NCBI GenBank assembly: GCA_027622495.1
Contig: JAQBYL010000219.1
Coordinates: 1 to 6,953, forward strand
Direction: 5' to 3'
DNA from: Pseudomonadota bacterium
GTDB lineage: Bacteria > Pseudomonadota > Gammaproteobacteria > Pseudomonadales > Azotimanducaceae
DNA length: 6,953 nucleotides
The notes under the pieces are model-generated. The model had not been told where the DNA came from. It saw nothing but the letters and a program-made list of their open reading frames with translations, and did no database searches. Numbering within the stretch: the first letter of the stretch is position 1; every line of letters starts with the position of its first letter. Shown piece by piece: positions 1 through 5,597 of the stretch. Both the position numbers and the translations under genes were made by a program.

Positions 1-126
1 GCCAATTTCAACGAGTTTTCGCAAGCCTGTCAGACCAAGCTTTTCGAGCGCGCGCAGCGACGACAACTCGAAGGCGACGGGCAGAAAAAACCGGTAGAAG
101 AGCCTACCGAGGCGCCAGTTACGTGA
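1..126 (+). CDS. Possible C-terminal tail of an upstream gene (partial)
   Basis: From the first base, frame 1 is open for 41 codons and ends in TGA at 124-126. The peptide begins ANFNEFSQACQTKLFER and turns into a charged, proline-rich tail (KKPVEEPTEAPVT), which is typical of a protein C-terminus. No family is recognisable. The main doubt is the opposite strand: the in-register minus reading is also open, from a stop near 219 down to the window edge, and its composition looks protein-like (for example WRLGRLFYRFFLPV). That reading has no ATG or GTG and could start only at TTG, so I prefer the plus-strand tail. Both could be wrong. About 78 bases separate this stop from the next gene. Confidence 0.35.
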   Translation, partial: ANFNEFSQACQTKLFERAQRRQLEGDGQKKPVEEPTEAPVT

Positions 127-204
127 TTTTAAGGCCGTGAGATGCGGCGCAGAATACGCCAACCATTTTCGTATAGTGAGCCTGAGCCAAGGAGAGCCTG
201 ACGG

Positions 205-948
205 ATGTTTTACGGGTCATTCAGCAAAGAACAGCGCGATAAATTCAGCCGGTCGCTGGATCTGTTCGTTGAAATGTTCGACGTGATGCATGCCTATGAC
301 AACCTGATCGCGCTGCGCCGCACCACGGGGTTCAAGTACGACGCAACCTTTCGCGCAGCCTTCGACCCGAACGTCAGCGACAAACAGGAAAAATCCCTCA
401 TGTGGCGTATCCATACGCTGATATGGGCCGCAGAGCACTGCATCAACGTGGAAGGTGATTTCGTCGAATGCAGCGTGCTGCGCGGTTTCTCCATGGCGAT
501 TGTTGCCGACTTTCTGCGCTTTGAACGCCTCGACCGTCAGATGTACCTCTACGATACCTACACCGGCACCCCGCCGGAATACAACTCCGAGAACCGCAAC
601 CTGGCAGCCTATGTGAAAATGGGTGACCTGTATGACTACGTGTTAGAACGGTTCAACCGTTACTCCAACATCCACCCCATCAAGGGTACGGTGCCTGACT
701 CTTTTACAGGCACCCTGCCCGATAAGATTTCCTTCTGTCACATCGACATGAACTCGGCGAAATCCGAAATTGCTGCCCTGGAACACATCTTTGATCGCGT
801 CACCCCGGGCGGCATCATTGTGTTCGACGACTATGGCTGGGTGGACTACAAGGCGCAGAAAGATGCTGAAGACGCCTTCATGGCAGAACGCGGCCACACG
901 ATACTGGAGAGTCCTACCGGCCAGGGCATCCTGATCAAACACGCCTGA
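205..948 (+). CDS. TylF/macrocin O-methyltransferase-like SAM-dependent methyltransferase
   Basis: This 247-residue protein matches the TylF (macrocin O-methyltransferase) family of class I SAM methyltransferases, cytosolic enzymes that methylate hydroxyl groups, often on sugars. The SAM-site strand is VECSVLRGFS (residues 87-96, family VECGVxRGxS-like). It is followed by the family's acidic segment MYLYDTYTGTP (113-123), HIDMN (179-183), and PGGIIVFDDYGW (201-212), whose D181, D208 and D209 sit where TylF-type enzymes bind a divalent metal. Two departures from the classic family are visible: Ser90 replaces the usual glycine of motif I, and HIDMNSAKSE replaces the usual DxDxYEST-like stretch. 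The ATG at 205 has an AAGGAGA ribosome site at 189-195. A TATAGT box at 172-177 could be a -10 element, but no -35 is evident. The substrate is unknown: no sugar or antibiotic biosynthesis genes lie nearby. Confidence 0.88.
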   Translation: MFYGSFSKEQRDKFSRSLDLFVEMFDVMHAYDNLIALRRTTGFKYDATFRAAFDPNVSDKQEKSLMWRIHTLIWAAEHCINVEGDFVECSVLRGFSMAIVADFLRFERLDRQMYLYDTYTGTPPEYNSENRNLAAYVKMGDLYDYVLERFNRYSNIHPIKGTVPDSFTGTLPDKISFCHIDMNSAKSEIAALEHIFDRVTPGGIIVFDDYGWVDYKAQKDAEDAFMAERGHTILESPTGQGILIKHA

Positions 949-951
949 GGC

Positions 952-1122
952 TCAGAAAATCCAGGCAATCAGCACCGTATTGATCAGAAAGAAACAGAAG
1001 AACCCGGCGAGTATCCAGTGTAGCTCGCTGAAACCATCCCCTGAGGCGATGGCAAACACAACGATCAACGCAAGGCTCAAACCGAGCGCGTACTTTGCTG
1101 CATCCTTCAGGCCCCGATGCAA
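952..1122 (-). CDS. Probable small two-helix membrane protein, non-ATG start
   Basis: On the minus strand a 56-residue frame starts at TTG (1122-1120), after an in-frame TAG, and ends at TGA (954-952), three bases from the convergent methyltransferase stop. Its translation has two clear hydrophobic helices, YALGLSLALIVVFAIA (residues 11-26) and LHWILAGFFCFFLINTVLIA (34-53). They are separated by a short polar turn (SGDGFSE), with a positively charged N-terminus (HRGLKDAAK). This pattern is much more protein-like than the overlapping 67-codon ATG/GTG frame on the same strand, which is Arg/Cys-rich and looks like a shadow. Weak points are the lack of an ATG and of a good ribosome site. ATT at 1125-1123 is another possible start, and the gene could be a remnant of a longer one. 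No family is recognised. Confidence 0.5.
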   Translation of the reverse strand: MHRGLKDAAKYALGLSLALIVVFAIASGDGFSELHWILAGFFCFFLINTVLIAWIF

Positions 1123-1180
1123 AATCTACTGACACCACGCTGGCAACAGCACCGCGCTAGACTGGCATTCGATACCACGT

Positions 1181-1190
1181 GAAAGGAGAT
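1181..1190 (+). promoter_or_regulatory. Strong Shine-Dalgarno site for the SnoaL-like gene
   Basis: GAAAGGAGAT is a near-complete match to the 16S rRNA anti-Shine-Dalgarno sequence. It lies four bases before the ATG at 1195 (about eight from the AGGAG core) and fixes that start. It is the strongest ribosome site in the window, so the SnoaL-like protein may be made at a high level. Confidence 0.7.
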
Positions 1191-1194
1191 CAGG

Positions 1195-1572
1195 ATGAAT
1201 GCACTTGAAATCGGTCAGAAAATGGTTGAGTTGGTTAACCAGGGTCGTGACGGGGAAACCGAGTTTGTGAATGCCTACTATGCAGACAACATTGTGAGCA
1301 TAGAAGGCGGGGGCAGCGACGAAATGCCAGCGCGTATTGAGGGTATTGAGGCGATTCGCGGAAAGCATGAATGGTGGTTCACTAACAACGAAGTCCACGG
1401 CACCGCTGCCGAAGGACCCTATGTGGGCAATCGAGACGATCAGTTTGTCGTTCGCTTCGTTCTGGATTCCACGCCAGCAGGCGGCGCACGCGGCCAGATG
1501 ACGGAAGTAGGGCTTTTTACCACTAAAAACAACAAGATCATTCAGGAGGAGTATCTTTACCTCGCCGGTTGA
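1195..1572 (+). CDS. SnoaL-like / NTF2-fold protein
   Basis: The 125-residue product has the length and layout of a single-domain SnoaL-like (NTF2-superfamily) protein, a cone-shaped alpha+beta barrel used by small cyclases, isomerases, dehydratases and many uncharacterised proteins. The N-terminal helix contains FVNAYYADNIVSIEGGG (about residues 24-40), the typical 'FxxxYYADDxxxxE' entry to the fold. It is followed by IEGIEAIRGKHEWWF (residues 48-62, the IxGxxAIxxxxxWW helix) and beta strands ending in MTEVGLFTTKNNKIIQEEYLY, the usual final strands. Family members do not share one universal catalytic residue, so no reaction is assigned. The ribosome site is excellent and the gene is the first of the plus-strand cluster; the next start is 86 bases after its stop. 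Co-transcription with the downstream selenoprotein is plausible but not shown by the sequence. Confidence 0.8.
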   Translation: MNALEIGQKMVELVNQGRDGETEFVNAYYADNIVSIEGGGSDEMPARIEGIEAIRGKHEWWFTNNEVHGTAAEGPYVGNRDDQFVVRFVLDSTPAGGARGQMTEVGLFTTKNNKIIQEEYLYLAG

Positions 1573-1658
1573 GTAACTCATCGCTAATAGCGGCATGGCC
1601 TTCGCGGGTTATGTTTCGTATTCTGTGCCAAACCAGATCAGCACGGGATGAGACCATC

Positions 1659-2909
1659 ATGCAGCCGTTTAACTACTCCAACAGTCCGTTCCCCATCCGC
1701 GAAGACCTGATCGGCTGCTTTGCCTACACCTGGGACAAGTTCAGTCAACCAGGCACCTGGCTCACCGCCGCAGAGCGTGTGGCGGTGGCCCGCGAGGTAC
1801 GCAATGCTCAAACCTGCCAACTGTGCGCCGACCGCAAGGCGGCCCTGTCTCCATTCGGCATCGATGGTGTGCACAACGGCGACCATGAGCCGCTGTCAGA
1901 TCTGCAGGTGGATATTGCTCACCGCCTGACCACCGATGCCTCCCGCCTCACTGAAACCTGGCTCAGGCAGTGTATTGATCAAAGCCACAGCCAGGGCAAC
2001 GGCGGCACTTTAACCGATGCAAGCTATATAGAAATTCTGTCTGTGGTGGTGTCGACACTGGCAATCGACAGTTTTCATAATGCGCTCGGTTTTGAACACG
2101 AACCGCTGCCGCAACCACTGGCGGGCGAGCCGTCCCATCATCGACCCACCGGTGCCACCTCGGGGACCGCCTGGGTGCCCATGGTCAGCGGCAAGGACGT
2201 CGATCCGATTGATGCCGACATGTATGGCGGCGCCACCAGAACAGGCAATGTGATCACCGCCATGAGCCTGGTCCCGGATGCGGTGCGCCTGCTGATGAAA
2301 CAGTCCAACGCCATGTATGTGCACGACGTCATCGATTTTTCGTCCAACAGCGGGCGCGCACTGTCTCGACCACAGATTGAACTGATTGCCGCACGGGTCT
2401 CCGCGCTCAACGACTGCTTTTACTGAACCAGCTCACATTCAATGATGCTCCGTGCGAGCAGCGAGTTTGCAGACCAGCAGGTCGATCTGTCGGTAATTAC
2501 TAAGGGGACCGACGCCACCAGCGGCGTTAAGGGCGAGACTGCGCTTCTGAATCTGGTTGAAGAAACGGTGATGCATCCGGGCTCAGACAATCTGCGCCAC
2601 GCACGTGACGCCGTCCTTGATGAACTGGGACCACAGGCGCTGGTGGATACTGCGGCGGTAATCGGTAACTTTCAACGCATGACACGGATCGCCGACGGAA
2701 CCGGTATACCACTCGACGATATGATGACGGCGATGACGGTCGATATCAGACGCGACCTTAAGCTCAACGAGTTTGGCGCTGCATATAGAACAAAAGAAAC
2801 AAGTTTGTTCAAACGGCTGATGATCAGGACCATGTTCCCGATCATGATGCGCAGAATACGCAAGCGGGCGCAGGCGCAGGCACCGATCCACGCAAAGGGA
2901 GACGCATAA
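1659..2909 (+). CDS. AhpD/carboxymuconolactone decarboxylase-like selenoprotein, TGA read as selenocysteine
   Basis: I read this as one 416-residue protein with an in-frame TGA at 2424-2426 (residue 256). Around it the sequence is the classic AhpD/CMD active-site helix: LSRPQIELIAARVSALNDCFY, then U256, then TSSHSMMLR. C253, U256 and H260 occupy the CxxC-xxx-H positions of AhpD, where the cysteine pair carries out thiol peroxidase or disulfide chemistry. The fold continues afterwards with ETALLNLVEE, LGPQALVDTAAVIGNFQRM and IADGTGIPLDD (to about residue 353), ending in a basic tail (FKRLMIRTMFPIMMRRIRKR, from 384). The N-terminal half (1-250) looks like a second, divergent module. It has LTAAERVAVAREVRNAQTCQLC with C53/C56 but no histidine four residues after C56, and YIEILSVVVSTLAIDSFHNALG (123-144). 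ATG 1659 is chosen as the first ATG next to a purine-rich GGGATGAGA; in-frame TTG 1569 and ATG 1611 are alternatives without better ribosome sites. The true stop is TAA (2907-2909). The alternative is a nonsense pseudogene or two separate genes, which the exact placement of the TGA makes unlikely. AhpD-like selenoproteins are known; the substrate is not. Confidence 0.85.
2424..2426 (+). other. Recoded TGA, selenocysteine codon (U256)
   Basis: The TGA replaces the resolving or peroxidatic cysteine of CxxC, giving C-F-Y-U-T-S-S-H. It interrupts a frame that is open and homologous on both sides; the next downstream ATG (2442) has no ribosome site and would begin inside the active-site helix. Selenocysteine commonly substitutes for a catalytic cysteine in thiol-redox proteins, which fits this position. 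Confidence 0.85.
2430..2467 (+). promoter_or_regulatory. Candidate bacterial SECIS element
   Basis: Just after the TGA, TGCTC (2446-2450) pairs with GAGCA (2456-2460) around the five-base loop CGTGC, which contains the GU that SelB-type SECIS loops usually present. The loop GU lies 26 bases after the TGA, a little farther than in E. coli fdhF but within the range reported for bacterial SECIS elements. A lower helix may form from AGCTC (2430-2434) with GAGTT (2463-2467, one G-U pair), leaving an asymmetric internal loop. This was drawn by eye, without a folding calculation. Bacterial SECIS structures are loose, so this supports the recoding call but does not prove it. Confidence 0.5.
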
Positions 2910-2911
2910 TG
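2894..2911 (+). promoter_or_regulatory. Ribosome site and TAATG overlap coupling selenoprotein to flavin oxidoreductase
   Basis: AAAGGGAGA (2894-2902) lies inside the end of the selenoprotein reading frame, and the stop TAA (2907-2909) shares its last A with the ATG at 2909. Such an overlap normally means one mRNA and translational coupling or re-initiation. Confidence 0.75.
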
Positions 2912-4006
2912 CACGTTGGTTTCGCACCGCTTTTTCAGAATCTCGGAGCACCCATACCTGATCATCAGGTTTACGCACAGGAACTGGCCATGGCCAGGGC
3001 GGCTGAACCCATGGGCTTCGACTCGGTCTGGTCAGTTGAACATCATTTTACTGACTACACCATGGTTCCCGATGTTACCCAGTTTTTGAGCTACATGGCC
3101 GCCTGCACAGAGCGGGTACAGCTCGGATCCATGGTTATCGTCCTGCCCTGGCACGACCCTGTCCGCGTTGCAGAAGAAATCGCCATGCTCGATAACCTGT
3201 CGGGTGGTCGCATGATCCTTGGTATTGGCCGGGGTCTTGGCAGAGTGGAGTTCGACGGCTTCCGCATCCCCATGGACGAATCCCGTGACCGTTTTGTTGA
3301 ATCCGCCACCATGGTCCTCGACGGTCTGGAAAGAGGTTACGTCGAATTACAGGGTGAGCATTTCCAGCAACCCCGTCGCAACATCCGCCCGGCACCATTC
3401 AAATCCTTCAAAGGCCGCACCTTCGCTGCGGCGGTTTCACCAGACTCCATGCCAGTGATGGCCAAGCTCGGTGTAGGCCTGCTTGTTATTCCGCAAAAAC
3501 CCTGGGAAAGCGTTCGCGAGGATTTCGAGGTATATCATCGTGTGTGGGCAGAAACCCACGGTGCGCAGAGCGCCCCACCTGCCCCGATGTGTGGTGGGTT
3601 CTTCTTTGTCGATGAAAGCGCTGACCGCGCAGAAGAAATGGCCAATCGCTACATCGGTAACTACTACCATTCAGTCATGGATCATTACGAATTACGTGCA
3701 GGGCATCTGCAGCAGAAGAAGGGCTACGAGTTTTACCAGAACATCCACAAGCACATCGAATCGCGCTCAGAAGACGGTGCCGCTCGGGACTTTGTGCGGC
3801 TGATGCCGTTCGGGACGCCAGACCAGATCATCGAAAAGGTTGATTTCATCCGCAAGACCATCGGTGCCCGCGGGGTGATGACCCATTTCGCTTACGGTGG
3901 TATGCCGTACGATGAGGCTAATCGGAACATGCAGTTGTTTGCCAGCAAGGTCATGCCCGAGCTTCAACGGCTGGGTGAGCAGCAGGGGGCGCTTGAGGTT
4001 GCCTGA
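2909..4006 (+). CDS. LLM-class flavin-dependent oxidoreductase (luciferase-like monooxygenase)
   Basis: This 365-residue protein is a full-length member of the bacterial luciferase-like TIM-barrel family, flavin-dependent (FMN or F420) oxidoreductases, many of which are two-component monooxygenases supplied with reduced flavin. Signatures in order are the first barrel strand MHVGFAPLFQ, GFDSVWSVEHHF (residues 36-47, the conserved E-H-H segment near the flavin), VQLGSMVIVLPWHDPVRVAEE (70-90), and LDNLSGGRMILGIGRG (94-109), the phosphate-binding hallmark. GTPDQIIEKVDFI follows near the C-terminus, as in luciferase-like alkanal monooxygenases. Nothing in the sequence decides FMN against F420. 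No flavin reductase gene is in the window. The start is fixed by AAAGGGAGA and the one-base overlap with the upstream selenoprotein, so both are almost certainly on one transcript. The substrate is unknown; the coupled redox partner hints at a reactive or organic sulfur- or peroxide-linked substrate, which is inference only. Confidence 0.92.
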   Translation: MHVGFAPLFQNLGAPIPDHQVYAQELAMARAAEPMGFDSVWSVEHHFTDYTMVPDVTQFLSYMAACTERVQLGSMVIVLPWHDPVRVAEEIAMLDNLSGGRMILGIGRGLGRVEFDGFRIPMDESRDRFVESATMVLDGLERGYVELQGEHFQQPRRNIRPAPFKSFKGRTFAAAVSPDSMPVMAKLGVGLLVIPQKPWESVREDFEVYHRVWAETHGAQSAPPAPMCGGFFFVDESADRAEEMANRYIGNYYHSVMDHYELRAGHLQQKKGYEFYQNIHKHIESRSEDGAARDFVRLMPFGTPDQIIEKVDFIRKTIGARGVMTHFAYGGMPYDEANRNMQLFASKVMPELQRLGEQQGALEVA

Positions 4007-4042
4007 AACGAAACTATTCCACTTGCTGCGACTAGGTGAGGG

Positions 4043-4483
4043 AACGGTCTGTTCGACCAGCAGGTTTCCGTCTACATGAACGTCACGCTGCGGAAGCGAA
4101 CGCGACTGCGGATCGGCCGCTCCCACATCAGAATCCAGCCGCTGATGAAGTTGTTGATGATGTTCTGTGCACCGAAGCCAAAGCCGATGGCCAGCGCACC
4201 TGACACAAAGGCAAAGGCGGTGAGGGGAACATTCAGCAGATCAAGCGTGGTGATTGCGATGATTTGCGATGCAGACCACGTAGAAGGCCCTCGACACCAG
4301 CTGCACCACATCCGCGTTGACGCCTCTGCCTGCAAGACTGGTGCGGATTGCTCCTCCCGCCCAACGGACCAGGATTAACCCGACGATCACAATCGTCGGG
4401 ACCAGCAGCACCTGGCCGATGGTGATGGTCTGATCTGCCAGCTCGATCAGCGGTCGATCCAGGAATTCAGTGAGCTTTTCCAC
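4043..4483 (-). pseudogene. Decayed MscS-type mechanosensitive channel
   Basis: Minus-strand reading starts at GTG (4483-4481), giving VEKLTEFLDRP and a membrane helix (ITIGQVLLVPTIVIVGLILV). It continues as RGVNADVVQLVSRAFYVVCIA to about 4265. One extra base in the TTT run at 4263-4265 then shifts frame. The next frame carries unmistakable MscS pore and shoulder sequence: ITTLDLLNVPLTAF, SGALAIGFGFGAQNIINNF and ISGWILMWERPIR (to 4108). An intact channel would continue into the beta domain with a sequence like IGDxVEV. Here that section is missing: the frame runs to a stop at about 4072, while another frame shows DVHVDGNLLVEQTV (to about 4043), resembling the later VPNSxLLExTV of MscS. The remaining C-terminal domain is absent. 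I therefore see at least one frameshift, an internal deletion with a frame change, and a 3' truncation. The single-base shift alone could be a sequencing error; the missing beta domain could not. Confidence 0.75.
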
Positions 4484-4627
4484 CCGGTTATTGTGGCATG
4501 GTTGCGCCGCGCTGTGGCGAGCAACAGTTGTGTCGGCTCGGTGACATTGACTAAAGTAGCCACGGGGTGACAACGACCGCATCTAGCGGCGAATAGCGGC
4601 AATCAGATTTGCAAGGGGAGAAATGCG
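4484..4627 (+). other. Intergenic leader before the dienelactone hydrolase gene
   Basis: No coding potential is seen on either strand. It holds a TTGACT hexamer at 4547-4552 without a convincing -10 at the right distance, and a tandem TAGCGGC repeat (4584-4590 and 4594-4600) with a ten-base period, about one helical turn, which could be an operator half-site pair. The ribosome site AGGGGAG (4614-4620) closes the leader. An ATG at 4623 is out of frame with the hydrolase and is ignored. There is no terminator-like hairpin with a T run. Confidence 0.4.
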
Positions 4628-5500
4628 ATGTGTGACGAAACAACCGTCGAAGAAAGCAAAGAATATCTAAGCGGTAAACTTTCGCGAAGGCGGTTTGGCG
4701 CGCTGACCACTGGCGCGGCGGTGGCGATGCTATTACCGCGGGCGGCGAATGCGGCCACCGTGATCGAAAACGAGGTTACGGTGGCAACACCAGATGGCAT
4801 GGCCGACTGTTACTTTGTTCACCCCGCCCAAGGCAAGCACGCTGCAGTTCTGGTGTGGCCGGACATCGTGGGCCTGCGCCCGGCCTTCCGACTGATGGGC
4901 AAACGACTGGCAGAGTCCGGCTACTCGGTTCTGGTAGTTAACCCTTACTACCGCACACAAGCCGCACCCGTCGTAGGCGAAGGGGCGAGTTTTCAGGATG
5001 AGGCCACACGCAACATCCTGATGCCGTTGGCGCGATCCCTGTCTGCGCAGACCAACGTGACGGATGCAAAGGCGTTTATTGAGTTTCTGGACCAGCAGCC
5101 TTCTGTAGACACGGCACGTAAAATCGGCACCACCGGCTACTGCATGGGTGGGCCCATCACCGTGCGAACCGCCGCTGCCGTCCCCTCAAGGGTAGGCGCC
5201 GGTGCATCATTTCATGGCGGTCGACTGGTGACCGACACCGACGACAGTCCTCATCTGCTGATCCCCCAACTCAAAGCAAGCTTTCTGTTTGCCGTGGCTG
5301 ATAACGACGACAAGAACGAACCTGAAACCAAGAATGTGCTGCGCGACAGTTTTGCCGCCGCCAATCTGCACGCCGAGATCGAGGTGTACCAAGGGGCCAT
5401 GCACGGCTGGTGTCCGCCCGATTCGCGCGTATACCACCCGGAACAGGCGGAGCGGGCGTGGGCGCGCATGTTGCATCTGTTTGAGTCGGCGCTGGCCTGA
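4628..5500 (+). CDS. Dienelactone hydrolase family protein with Tat signal peptide
   Basis: The 290-residue product is an alpha/beta hydrolase of the dienelactone hydrolase family, which opens lactones such as dienelactone in chlorocatechol breakdown; many members act on other esters. The family's Cys-Asp-His triad is visible: C172 in GYCMGG (170-175, the nucleophile elbow), D225 in FAVADNDD, and H259 in GAMHGWC. The N-terminus carries a twin-arginine motif S-R-R-R-F-G (19-24), a hydrophobic stretch (ALTTGAAVAMLLP) and a likely cleavage site after ANA (40-42). The enzyme should therefore be exported folded to the periplasm, which is uncommon for classic catabolic dienelactone hydrolases, usually cytosolic. 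The catalytic fold follows directly: VTVATPDGMADCYFVHP, VLVWPDIVGLRPAFR and YSVLVVNPYYR. The start at ATG 4628 is supported by AGGGGAG seven bases upstream. The SDR gene follows on the same strand after 97 bases. Confidence 0.9.
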   Translation: MCDETTVEESKEYLSGKLSRRRFGALTTGAAVAMLLPRAANAATVIENEVTVATPDGMADCYFVHPAQGKHAAVLVWPDIVGLRPAFRLMGKRLAESGYSVLVVNPYYRTQAAPVVGEGASFQDEATRNILMPLARSLSAQTNVTDAKAFIEFLDQQPSVDTARKIGTTGYCMGGPITVRTAAAVPSRVGAGASFHGGRLVTDTDDSPHLLIPQLKASFLFAVADNDDKNEPETKNVLRDSFAAANLHAEIEVYQGAMHGWCPPDSRVYHPEQAERAWARMLHLFESALA

Positions 5501-5533
5501 AAACCCCGGGGCATTACCGATCTTGCTGCAGGC

Positions 5534-5563
5534 TTGGTTTATGCCTCCAGTAACGGTGATAAT
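5534..5563 (+). promoter_or_regulatory. Weak candidate promoter ahead of the SDR gene
   Basis: GATAAT (5558-5563) matches the sigma70 -10 consensus at five of six bases and is preceded by TG-like context. TTGGTT (5534-5539) is a poor -35, 18 bases upstream. If real, it would give the SDR and MFS genes a start independent of the hydrolase. Chance matches of this quality are common. Confidence 0.25.
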
Positions 5564-5597
5564 GCGGCGCGCTTTCTAAACGGGGAGAGATTCAAGG

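Noticed and set aside
1..219. Minus-strand gene running off the left edge
   Set aside because: The frame is open and its composition is plausible, but there is no ATG or GTG start and no ribosome site, and it would overlap the methyltransferase leader. The alternative is kept only as a caveat on the plus-strand tail.
1126..1596. Long minus-strand open frame opposite the SnoaL-like gene
   Set aside because: It is a shadow of a well-supported plus-strand gene with a strong ribosome site; its translation shows no recognisable fold.
1572..1600. Hairpin CGCT-AAT-AGCG after the SnoaL-like gene as a terminator
   Set aside because: The stem is only four pairs and no T run follows, so it is not a credible intrinsic terminator.
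1569..1658. Selenoprotein start at TTG 1569 or ATG 1611
   Set aside because: TTG 1569 overlaps the SnoaL-like stop, and neither start has a clear Shine-Dalgarno site. The added residues are Arg/Ser-rich and do not resemble the fold. ATG 1659 fits better, though this is not certain.
2442..2909. Separate 155-residue gene starting at ATG 2442
   Set aside because: It has no ribosome site, is in the same frame as the upstream segment, and would begin in the middle of the AhpD active-site helix. It is the C-terminal part of the selenoprotein.
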